Shown: one piece after another, positions 1-6,781 of the stretch
How positions within the stretch are numbered: position 1 is the first letter of the stretch
How the letters are laid out: the number at the start of each line of letters is the position of its first letter
DNA from: Chlorobiota bacterium
Lineage (GTDB): Bacteria; Bacteroidota; Ignavibacteria; Ignavibacteriales; Melioribacteraceae
Assembly (NCBI GenBank): GCA_013151245.1
Contig: JAADIR010000122.1
Coordinates: 1 to 33,684, forward strand
DNA length: 33,684 bases
Reading direction: 5' to 3'
Made by a program: the position numbers and the translations under genes
Notes under the pieces: model-generated
Told to the model about the DNA's origin: nothing
The model's input: only the letters and a program-made list of their open reading frames with translations
The model's database searches: none

Positions 1-2
1 GC

Positions 3-44
3 AAAGCGATTGAAGCAATCTATCCGTTTTATACGAGTTGTTGA
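3..44 (+). CDS. 3' end of an unidentified gene (partial)
   Basis: Frame 3 reads KAIEAIYPFYTSC and then stops at TGA, only a few bases before a strong terminator hairpin. The length and composition fit the C-terminal tail of a real protein whose body lies upstream of the window. The tail is too short to assign a family. Another frame is also open across this stretch, so the frame choice rests on the protein-like composition and the closeness of the stop to the terminator. Confidence 0.25.
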   Translation, partial: KAIEAIYPFYTSC

Positions 45-52
45 GCTAACAT

Positions 53-86
53 AAAAGGCGCAACCCATAAACGGGCGCGCCTTTTT
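53..86. terminator. Bidirectional rho-independent terminator
   Basis: The arms AAAAGGCGC and GCGCCTTTT pair perfectly, and an inner CCC/GGG pair extends the stem around a short loop. A T run follows on the + strand, and TTTTAT follows on the - strand. It sits between a gene ending near position 44 on + and the sorting-domain gene ending at 140 on -, so it can serve both convergent transcripts. Confidence 0.75.
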
Positions 87-139
87 GTTTGTTTTTATTT
101 TGCTAAATTAAAAATCATTTACTATTACGACATTTGTCG

Positions 140-1246
140 TTATTTCATCAAAATCATTTTCTTTGTTTGAACCGATTTGTTTGTTCGTAATGAATAAATA
201 TAAGTTCCGCTAGACAATCCTTTGGCGTTGAATTGAATTTGATAATAGCCGCGGCTTTTTTCTTCGCTGACGAGCGTAGTTATCTCGTTGCCGATGATAT
301 CGTAAACTTTTAATTCAACGTAAGAATTTTCCGGCACGGAATATTCAATAACCGTTGAAGGATTGAAAGGATTGGGATAATTCTGTTTCAACCGGAACTT
401 TTCTGTAACCGATTCGGAATTGTCATCTCCAATTCCGGTAACCGTTCCTTCGTTCCACATAATACCCTCAACAAATACATATCCGTTATCCTGCTGATTG
501 GTTCCGACGAGCGAAACCGAGACTTCTTCTCCCGTGCGGGTTAAAAAAGTGTAAAGTATTTCCTCTTCAACGTCGTCCGGACTGAAAGGAATGTGAGTAA
601 CCGTTACTCTGTCTTCATAAAGTCTGAGCGCTTCAACTCTTTTATTCCCCGGTAAAATCAACGTTCCGAATGCGTCTATTTTATAGGTTACATTGATATC
701 GGTAGTAATTATTACGGGAATTACCCCGACGCGGAGGGTTGTTGTTTCAGTTCCTTCGTAAGTCCATTCGGTTCCGAGCGTCATTGGATAAACGCCTCCA
801 ATTTCGGCGGGTTCATCAACGGCAAGAACGCTTCCGCTTCCCAAATCCGTCGTTCCGTTAAATCCGTATCCGTAAGAAACCGCTGTATTTCCTTCGCTTC
901 CGAAATACCGCCACAATTCGCCCGTTCCGTATTCGTTGTCGCCGTTCATATATATTGCGTAATCGGCGTTCGGAAAATTATCGGCGAATTCCGTTTCGGA
1001 CGGGTCAACGACAGTCTCGTTAAATATCATTGCCGCTTCGTTTTTGTCAAGAAAAGAATAATCCCAAATATTGGCGTTATTTCCGGGTGCGCCGATATCA
1101 ACTTGACGCATTAATGTATCGACATACTCGGTAATGTTTTTTTCGACGTAAACTTGGTTTTCTTCGTCGCTTAAAGTTATTGTGATTTGCGCGTTAGTTA
1201 TTGAAGCGAAAATCAAAACGAATATTGTTGTTATTACCTTTTTCAT
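140..1246 (-). CDS. Secreted protein with T9SS type A C-terminal sorting domain
   Basis: This 368-residue protein begins with a Sec signal peptide (basic MKK, hydrophobic core, likely cut near TNAQ at residue 20). Residues about 284-368 form a type A sorting domain with the signature NYPNPFNPST at 289-298, a GLSSGTYIYSL strand and a KKM-type tail. In this family the domain directs export by the type IX secretion system and is then removed or anchored at the cell surface. Residues 21-280 are acidic, Asn/Thr/Gly-rich and look beta-stranded; I recognise no catalytic motif there. The start is supported by AAGGAG about seven bases upstream of ATG. It stands alone, separated from glnA by a long repeat-bearing spacer. 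Function beyond export is unknown. Confidence 0.9.
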   Translation of the reverse strand: MKKVITTIFVLIFASITNAQITITLSDEENQVYVEKNITEYVDTLMRQVDIGAPGNNANIWDYSFLDKNEAAMIFNETVVDPSETEFADNFPNADYAIYMNGDNEYGTGELWRYFGSEGNTAVSYGYGFNGTTDLGSGSVLAVDEPAEIGGVYPMTLGTEWTYEGTETTTLRVGVIPVIITTDINVTYKIDAFGTLILPGNKRVEALRLYEDRVTVTHIPFSPDDVEEEILYTFLTRTGEEVSVSLVGTNQQDNGYVFVEGIMWNEGTVTGIGDDNSESVTEKFRLKQNYPNPFNPSTVIEYSVPENSYVELKVYDIIGNEITTLVSEEKSRGYYQIQFNAKGLSSGTYIYSLRTNKSVQTKKMILMK

Positions 1247-1537
1247 GGCTTTCTCCTTGTTTGTTTGAATTTGTTAAAAAATCTACCGGCAAATTACTTT
1301 TCAAAGGAAAGATTATCGTCTTATCCTATAAAAACAGACGCTCGAACGGTTAAGAACGGACGATTTCACTCATTTTAAGTTTGTTTTTGTTTGAATCCGA
1401 AATTTTCAAATAAATATATCCGAGAAAATATTTTTCGCTAACCGCTTGAAATAAAAGAAGTTAGGCGTTTTGAGGAAAACCTTTGTGGAGAAACGGAAGA
1501 TTTATTCCGAAAAAATGATTTTTTCATTCGTATTTTG

Positions 1538-1549
1538 TGACTGCAGTCA
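1538..1549. repeat. Perfect 12-bp palindrome TGACTGCAGTCA
   Basis: TGACTGCAGTCA is a gapless dyad. Its half-site TGACTG is also the edge of the larger palindrome at 1729-1758, which suggests a related recognition sequence or a shared repeat origin. No protein in the window can be assigned to it. Confidence 0.5.
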
Positions 1550-1608
1550 AGGATTTTTGCATTATTATGTTGAAAAAGAGTAATGCCTAAAACGAAAGTT
1601 TTAATTGG

Positions 1609-1675
1609 ACGCAGATTTTCATGATTGATTATGATAGAATCAGGATTAATCTATGTCAATCAGAAAGATCAACGC
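1609..1675. repeat. Degenerate copy of the CGCAGA-edged repeat
   Basis: The stretch starts ACGCAGATTTTCATGATTG and shares the 14-mer TCATGATTGATTAT with the intact hairpin at 1790-1859. Its far side (TCAATCAGAAAGATCAACGC) no longer pairs well with the near side, so it appears to be a decayed member of the same family. Confidence 0.5.
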
Positions 1676-1728
1676 TAAATTTTTTTAATATTGCAAAAAG
1701 TATAAAAAATGAAAAATTGGTCTGTGTA

Positions 1729-1758
1729 ACTGACTGAATTAACGTTAATTCAGTCAGT
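1729..1758. repeat. Perfect 30-bp palindrome
   Basis: The arm ACTGACTGAATTAAC is followed at once by its exact reverse complement, with an AACGTT centre and no loop. A gapless dyad of this length fits a dimer-binding operator or a cruciform-prone site better than a terminator, and neither side carries an adjoining T run. It lies about 110 bases beyond the glnA stop codon and 480 bases upstream of the sorting-domain gene. Confidence 0.7.
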
Positions 1759-1789
1759 CAAAAGTCTCATTTTAAGGTTTTTGTATATA

Positions 1790-1859
1790 ACGCAGATTTT
1801 TTTGATCGGTCATGATTGATTATCGGCGAAAATCATAATCAATCATAACCGATCTGCGT
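1790..1859. repeat. Long hairpin repeat edged by ACGCAGA/TCTGCGT
   Basis: The inner arms (1806-1823 and 1835-1852) match over 18 positions with one mismatch around an 11-base loop. The outer arms ACGCAGA and TCTGCGT continue the stem; they are contiguous on the right and separated by a T-rich bulge on the left. The total stem is about 25 bp. The element ends only eight bases from the glnA stop codon. On the glnA strand the hairpin is followed by A residues, so it is not a standard terminator. Confidence 0.65.
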
Positions 1860-1867
1860 CCTATCAA

Positions 1868-3295
1868 TCAAATATCATAATAAAGCGCGAATTCAAACGG
1901 ATGCGGCTGAAGCGCCATCGGTTGAATTTCTTTTTCGAATTTGTATTTTATCCACGTGTTAATTACGTCTTCCGTGAAAACGTCTCCTTTCAAAAGATAT
2001 TCATGATCGTCTGCAAGAGCCTGCAGAGCGGCGTCTAAACTTGCCGGCGTTGAAGGAACGTTCTGCAATTCTTCCGGTTCCATGTCGTAAATGTCTTTAT
2101 CCAGCGGTTCGCCCGGGTCGATGCGGTTCATTATGCCGTCGAGCCCCGCCAACATTAAAGCCGAAAAAGCGAGATACGGATTAGCCGTCGGATCGGGACA
2201 GCGGAACTCGATTCGTTTCGCCTTTGGGTTTGCCGAGTAGAGCGGTATTCTGCACGCCGCGCTTCTGTTGCTTTGCGAATAAGCAAGTTTTACCGGAGCT
2301 TCGAATCCCGGGACTAATCTTTTATATGAGTTTGTAGTCGGATTTGTGAACGCCAGAAGCGAAGGCGCGTGTTTCAAAATTCCGCCCATAAAATAAAGCC
2401 CCATTTCGCTCAATCCTGCGTAGCCGTTTCCGGCAAAAAGCGGTTTCCCTTTTTTCCAAAGGGACATGTGAACGTGCATTCCGCTTCCGTTGTCGCTTTG
2501 AATCGGTTTCGGCATGTATGTAACCGATTTGTCGTAAAGCCGCGCGGTGTTTTTAACGATATATTTGAACATCAGCAGTTCGTCGGAGGCTTTAAGCAGC
2601 GGCGCGTATTTCAAATCGATTTCGCTCTGCCCGCCGCTAGCCACTTCGTGATGCTGCGCTTCAATTTCTATTCCCACTTTCATTAAATTTATTACCATTT
2701 CGTTTCGCAAATCGTTCAATGAATCAGTCGGCGGAACGGGAAAATATCCTTCCTTATAACGCGGTTTGTAGCCGAGGTTCGGACCTTCGTCGCGCCCGGT
2801 GTTCCAGCGTCCTTCAACGGAATCGACAAAATAGAACGATGCGTTCGGCTGCGAATCGAACCGAACGTCGTCGAAAATAAAAAACTCGGCTTCCGGTCCG
2901 AAATATGCCGTGTCCGCAATTCCGGTCGATTTAAGATACGCTTCGGCTTTTTGGGCGATGTTGCGCGGGCAGCGGGAATATCTTTCTTTTGTCGCCGGTT
3001 CGTGAACGTCGCAGATCATGCTGACCGTGGGCGCTTCGATAAAGCTATCTACAAACATCGTGTCGGGGTCGGGAATGATAAGCATGTCGCTTTCGTTTAT
3101 CGCCTTCCAGCCGCGGATTGAAGAGCCGTCGAACCCGAAACCTTCGCCGAACGAAGAAAGCGTAAGCTGATTTACGGGAACGGTGAAGTGCTGCCACTGT
3201 CCGGGGAAATCCATAAACTTAAAATCAACGAATAAAATTTTATTCTTCTTAATAAAATCAAGAACTTTCTCTTTTGACGATTTTGTTTTGCCCAT
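1868..3295 (-). CDS. glnA: Type I glutamine synthetase
   Basis: The enzyme joins glutamate and ammonia to glutamine with ATP in the cytoplasm, the main entry point for ammonium. The 475-residue length and the order of motifs match bacterial [12 protein letters not shown] near 55, [11 protein letters not shown] near 132, [11 protein letters not shown] near 269, the [10 protein letters not shown] active-site strand near 342 and the C-terminal [13 protein letters not shown]. Tyr403 in [10 protein letters not shown] aligns with the adenylylated tyrosine of E. coli GlnA, so the beta-type regulatory site is present. ATG is preceded by AAAGGAG, which lies inside the last codons of the upstream lrp-family gene three bases away. 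The pair is therefore almost certainly one operon, with coupled translation. No adenylyltransferase or PII gene is in the window. Confidence 0.97.
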   Translation of the reverse strand: MGKTKSSKEKVLDFIKKNKILFVDFKFMDFPGQWQHFTVPVNQLTLSSFGEGFGFDGSSIRGWKAINESDMLIIPDPDTMFVDSFIEAPTVSMICDVHEPATKERYSRCPRNIAQKAEAYLKSTGIADTAYFGPEAEFFIFDDVRFDSQPNASFYFVDSVEGRWNTGRDEGPNLGYKPRYKEGYFPVPPTDSLNDLRNEMVINLMKVGIEIEAQHHEVASGGQSEIDLKYAPLLKASDELLMFKYIVKNTARLYDKSVTYMPKPIQSDNGSGMHVHMSLWKKGKPLFAGNGYAGLSEMGLYFMGGILKHAPSLLAFTNPTTNSYKRLVPGFEAPVKLAYSQSNRSAACRIPLYSANPKAKRIEFRCPDPTANPYLAFSALMLAGLDGIMNRIDPGEPLDKDIYDMEPEELQNVPSTPASLDAALQALADDHEYLLKGDVFTEDVINTWIKYKFEKEIQPMALQPHPFEFALYYDI

Positions 3296-3298
3296 TGT

Positions 3299-3754
3299 TT
3301 ACTCCTTTAAATTTAAATTGATGTTTGTCGTCTCTTTGTTAGTGGAAAGAACAAAACTCGTAATTGTTCGAACTACGCCCGGCCAACTTTGAATTTTTGC
3401 GAGAAGTTTTTCCAAATCCGTTCTGCTCTTTGTAATTACTTTCAATATATGCGAACCCTCCCCGAGGACGGAATGACATTCCAAAATTTCCGGCGTGTTT
3501 ATCGTTTTTTCCGTAAGTTTTTCATAATTTTTTGACGATTCGGTGAGAACTTGAATAAACGCCATTATGTCGTATCCGAGTTTCGGACGATTTAGCTTCG
3601 CGTAATATGCTTCAATGTAATTCTGCTCTTCCAGTTTTTTTATTCGTTCGCTTAAAGAGGGAATTGAAAGTCCCACTTTCTCGGCAATAACGTTTCTTTT
3701 TATTCTTCCGTTGCCCTGAAGTAAATCGAGTATTTTTAAGTCTATTGAGTCCAT
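3299..3754 (-). CDS. Lrp/AsnC family transcriptional regulator
   Basis: The 151-residue protein has an N-terminal helix-turn-helix (about residues 1-55; LDLLQGNGRIKRNVIAEKVG then SIPSLSERIKKLEEQNYI) followed by an Lrp/AsnC ligand-binding RAM domain. Family members form dimers to octamers and respond to amino acids. It lies immediately upstream of glnA on the same strand with a three-base gap, and its final Lys-Glu codons carry the glnA ribosome site. Control of glnA, probably by glutamine or another amino acid, and autoregulation are reasonable inferences. The start has AAGG six bases upstream of ATG. A possible TATTTTTG promoter box lies at 3820-3827 on this strand. The ligand cannot be told from sequence. 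Confidence 0.92.
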   Translation of the reverse strand: MDSIDLKILDLLQGNGRIKRNVIAEKVGLSIPSLSERIKKLEEQNYIEAYYAKLNRPKLGYDIMAFIQVLTESSKNYEKLTEKTINTPEILECHSVLGEGSHILKVITKSRTDLEKLLAKIQSWPGVVRTITSFVLSTNKETTNINLNLKE

Positions 3755-3963
3755 TAGCCTTAATTATTTAGTTATTTATTAAACAATGACTGTAAAAATA
3801 ATAATATTCGCTTAATTTGCAAAAATAATTATTATTAAATATTTGTAAACGATGTATCTTACTTTGCAATTAAAGAATATTAGCAAGCATTTAGAGTAAG
3901 TTAAAATATTAAGAATGATTATTGAGTTAAAGATTATTTCTAATATGAATAACGTTGTTTACA

Positions 3964-4156
3964 AATTGAACCGCTTTGCGGTTCTTTTTTGCTCTCCAGC
4001 GTTTGTTCCCCCTTATGCTTTGCATAAGGTTATTCAACTTCGACTGCTTTGCAGTCGCAATTATTTACAAGTCCGAAGGACTTGAATATGAATAACTTCG
4101 GGCGTAGCTCGGAGAAATTCAACTACATTTATTTTTGCAACTACAAAGTAGTTGAA
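3964..4156. repeat. Palindrome array, copy 1 (six hairpins)
   Basis: Six short hairpins with three-base loops follow one another: GAACCGC (3968), CCTTATGC (4011), CGACTGC (4041), CAAGTCC (4068), an imperfect CTTCGGGC (4096) and CAACTAC (4138). Each named arm is followed by a triplet and its reverse complement; stems are 7-8 bp. The same order recurs, inverted, at 33431-33641, and spacers are also alike (for example 23 of 25 bases around the GGACTTGAAT..CTTCGGG joint). This makes the array one homologous element of about 146 bp rather than chance palindromes. It lies in the shared upstream region of two divergent genes. Confidence 0.85.
3968..3990 (+). terminator. Terminator-like hairpin with T6 tract
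   Basis: GAACCGC-TTT-GCGGTTC is followed directly by six T residues, the textbook shape of an intrinsic terminator reading rightward. No + strand gene lies just upstream, so its role as a terminator is uncertain. It may be the first member of the palindrome array or may block stray antisense transcription from the lrp side. Confidence 0.45.
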
Positions 4157-4312
4157 TTATCGCCCAACTACTTTTTACTGAATTTTTCTCTCTATCACAT
4201 TCATATTTGAACAAATGTAAAGCATATCAAATTAGTGGAACTTAAACTCCCTTATAAGGTTTACCCTGAAATTTCTTATTTTTGTTTAATCTTAATGAAA
4301 AGGAATTGCAAA

Positions 4313-6781
4313 ATGACGCTTACCAAAAAAAGACCTTCCAAAGAATTAAAACCGGAAGAACTAAAATGGTCGTGCGATTTAACATGTTTCGATTTTAGTT
4401 CGACGGAAACTATTAGTCCGGTTGACGGAATTGTCGGGCAGGAACGCGCGATGAAAGCTTTAAAAATCGGGGTCGATTTAAGAGGTCCCGGCTACAACGT
4501 TTTCATAACCGGTTTATCCGGCACCGGAAAGTTAACTTCGGTAAAACAGCTTTTGCAAAATATTTTACCCGACTGCAGCGAGTTAACCGATTATGCTTAC
4601 GTAAACAATTTTGACGATGAAGACAGACCTATTTTATTGACTTTTCCGAAAGGAAAATCGAAAAAATTCAAAGAAGATTTAAGCGCGGCAATTCGCTTTC
4701 TTCAGGAAAACATTCCAAGTATTTTAGAGTCGGAAAGTTTTATCGGCAAAAGAAATCGTTTGATTGCAAGATTAAAAAAAGACGTCGAAGCCAAATCGCT
4801 CGATTTTCAAAAGCGAATAAGTAAAGACGGGTTTACAATCGGCGAGATGAAAATCGGCGAAATGGTCGGTCCCGAACTTCTTTTTGTAAAAGACAAACAG
4901 GCGTATCATGTAAATGCAATACCGGAATTAATTGGCGCGGGAAAAATTTCGGAAGCCGAAGGAAAAAAGATCAAGAAAAAACACGCCGAATATAATAAAG
5001 AATTTTCCAAAGTCTTAAAAGCGTCAATCAAAACGAGTAAAGAAATTCAGCAAAAAGTAGGGGAACTGGAAGTTCGTACTATTAAAGGAATAATAGAAAT
5101 CGAAATAAATGATTTGAAAGAAAAATATCCCGATCCGAAAATAAGAGCTTTTCTCGATCAGGTTGCTAAAGACATTCCTGAAAATAAAGAAGTTTTCAAA
5201 GGCGTTAAACCCGTTGTTGAAGAGACGGGACAGGGTTACGTTATCGACTATTTGAAAAATTACGACGTAAATATTATTCTCGATAATTCCAACGCCGATT
5301 CTTGTCCCGTTGTAATTGAAACGTCTCCCACATATTCAAATCTTTTCGGAACGATTGAAAAATACAGCGACGGAATGGGCGGCTGGCACGCTGATTTTAC
5401 GCGGATAAAAGCCGGTTCGCTTTTAAGGGCGAACGGCGGATATCTTGTGCTAAACGCGCTCGACGCTTTCGAAGAAGCGGGAGTCTGGAAAAATCTAAAA
5501 CGCGTTCTCCTTCACAGAAAATTGGAAATTCAAGATTCTGCAAATCTTTATCATTTTTCCCCGAGCATTCTTCAACCGGAGGCGATTAATATCGATATTA
5601 AAGTTATTATGATTGGAAACAATTATATCTATTCGCTTCTGTCATCGTATCAGGATGATTTTAACAAGATATTTAAGATCAAAGCTGAATTCGATTACGA
5701 GATGAAACGGACGGATTCCGCTTTGGTTGAATATGCGCGAATTGTTAAAAAACTTGTCGAATCCGAAGGGCTGCTCGAATTCAACATCGCCGCCATCGGA
5801 AAAATTGTTGAATACGGCGCAAGATATGCCGAAAGTCAAAATAAATTAACGACGCGCTTTGCCTACATTGCCGACTTAGTCCGTGAAGCTAATTTTTGGG
5901 CAAAGGACGTGAATAGGAAAATTGTGGAAGATTTTCACGTTATTCAAGCGTACGAGTCGATGCGGGAACGACATTCCCTCGGCGATTCGAAAATTTCCGA
6001 TATGATTAACGAAGGGATTCTTCTAATCGATACGAAAGGATCCAGAGTGGGACAGGTAAACGGACTTGCAGTTTACGGAAGCGGAATGCACTCATACGGC
6101 AAACCTACGCGGATAACGGCTTCGGTGGGCTTGGGCAACGGAAACATTATAAACGTTGAGCGGGAAGCCGGTTTAAGCGGAAACACACACAATAAAGGCG
6201 TTTTAATTATCGGCGGATATTTCAGGGAAACTTTCGGAAGGAAACGACCTCTTTCATTTTCGGCGGGACTTGTATTTGAGCAAGGCTACGGAATGATTGA
6301 CGGCGACAGCGCAACCGCGGCGGAAATTTGCGCGCTTATCTCCTCGATTTCGCGAACGCCGATTAAACAAAATTTTGCTATAACGGGGTCTGTAAATCAA
6401 AAAGGAGACATTCAGCCGATCGGCGGAATTAACGAAAAGATTGAAGGCTTTTTCAAAGTCTGCAAAGCGCGCGGTCTTACGGGAAAAGAGGGCGTGATTA
6501 TGCCCGTTCAAAATAAGAACGATTTAATGCTGAGCGACGAAGTTGTTAAAGCCGTGGATGAGAAGAAATTTCATATTTACACGGTTTCCAGAATTGAAGA
6601 AGCGGTGGAACTTTTAATGGGATACAAAGCAGGAAAACTGCTGAAATCGGGACGGTACGAAGCGAACACCGTTTTCTGCGAAGTTGAAAAGAGGCTGAGA
6701 GAAATGAAGATGAGAGCGACGCCTCCTAAAAAAAATGATGCAACCGCCGATAATAAAAAAACAACAAAGAGGAAAAAATAA
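4313..6781 (+). CDS. Lon-related ATP-dependent protease (COG1067/LonB-like)
   Basis: The protein is a cytoplasmic AAA+ serine protease of the Lon-related group, distinct from classical Lon. Numbered from the preferred start (822 residues), it has a P-loop GLSGTGKL near 67, a long helical insert (about 130-300), the GGYLVLNALDAFE Walker B-like strand near 375, and a C-terminal Lon protease domain with the catalytic Ser in GDSATAAE (about 666) and Lys in GGINEKIEGF (about 709). The ORF track starts at GTG 4235, but ATG 4313 is preferred: AAAGGAA lies about 10 bases upstream, and the extra 26 residues look like translated leader. The C-terminus ends in a Lys-rich tail. Its TAA is directly abutted by the pyruvate kinase ATG, so translation is likely coupled. 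Confidence 0.93.
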   Translation: MTLTKKRPSKELKPEELKWSCDLTCFDFSSTETISPVDGIVGQERAMKALKIGVDLRGPGYNVFITGLSGTGKLTSVKQLLQNILPDCSELTDYAYVNNFDDEDRPILLTFPKGKSKKFKEDLSAAIRFLQENIPSILESESFIGKRNRLIARLKKDVEAKSLDFQKRISKDGFTIGEMKIGEMVGPELLFVKDKQAYHVNAIPELIGAGKISEAEGKKIKKKHAEYNKEFSKVLKASIKTSKEIQQKVGELEVRTIKGIIEIEINDLKEKYPDPKIRAFLDQVAKDIPENKEVFKGVKPVVEETGQGYVIDYLKNYDVNIILDNSNADSCPVVIETSPTYSNLFGTIEKYSDGMGGWHADFTRIKAGSLLRANGGYLVLNALDAFEEAGVWKNLKRVLLHRKLEIQDSANLYHFSPSILQPEAINIDIKVIMIGNNYIYSLLSSYQDDFNKIFKIKAEFDYEMKRTDSALVEYARIVKKLVESEGLLEFNIAAIGKIVEYGARYAESQNKLTTRFAYIADLVREANFWAKDVNRKIVEDFHVIQAYESMRERHSLGDSKISDMINEGILLIDTKGSRVGQVNGLAVYGSGMHSYGKPTRITASVGLGNGNIINVEREAGLSGNTHNKGVLIIGGYFRETFGRKRPLSFSAGLVFEQGYGMIDGDSATAAEICALISSISRTPIKQNFAITGSVNQKGDIQPIGGINEKIEGFFKVCKARGLTGKEGVIMPVQNKNDLMLSDEVVKAVDEKKFHIYTVSRIEEAVELLMGYKAGKLLKSGRYEANTVFCEVEKRLREMKMRATPPKKNDATADNKKTTKRKK

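Larger units (their letters stand above)
1247..1867. other. 621-bp intergenic spacer rich in palindromes
   Basis: The spacer separates the start of the sorting-domain gene from the end of glnA, both on the - strand. I see no credible coding ORF. It holds a 12-bp palindrome (1538), two copies of a CGCAGA-edged repeat (about 1609 and 1790) and a perfect 30-bp palindrome (1729). A run GAAAAAATGATTTTTTC near 1509 is also self-complementary. No hairpin immediately downstream of glnA carries a U tract in the glnA direction, so I cannot point to a canonical glnA terminator. The promoter of the sorting-domain gene must lie in about 1255-1400 but no confident -35/-10 pair is visible. Confidence 0.7.
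3755..4312. other. 558-bp divergent spacer between lrp and the Lon-like gene
   Basis: The left part (3755-3960) is very AT-rich and must carry the lrp-glnA promoter. The middle (3964-4156) is the palindrome array described separately. The right part carries the start region of the Lon-like gene, with TATTTTTG at 4277-4284, 29 bases before the preferred ATG. That box matches the TAnnTTTG -7 element known in Bacteroidota, but no convincing -33 element is visible. No coding ORF is supported. Confidence 0.5.

Noticed and set aside
1790-1859. Intrinsic terminator of glnA
   Set aside because: On the glnA strand the hairpin is followed by A residues, not U; the T run is on the opposite strand and on the wrong side.
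3964-4156. CRISPR array
   Set aside because: The palindromes are all different from one another, spacers are short and unequal, and no cas genes are nearby. The pattern is a composite of distinct hairpins, not one repeat.
4235-4312. GTG start and 26-residue N-terminal extension of the Lon-like protease
   Set aside because: The extension covers the probable promoter and leader, and ATG 4313 has a better upstream ribosome site and a family-like N-terminus.
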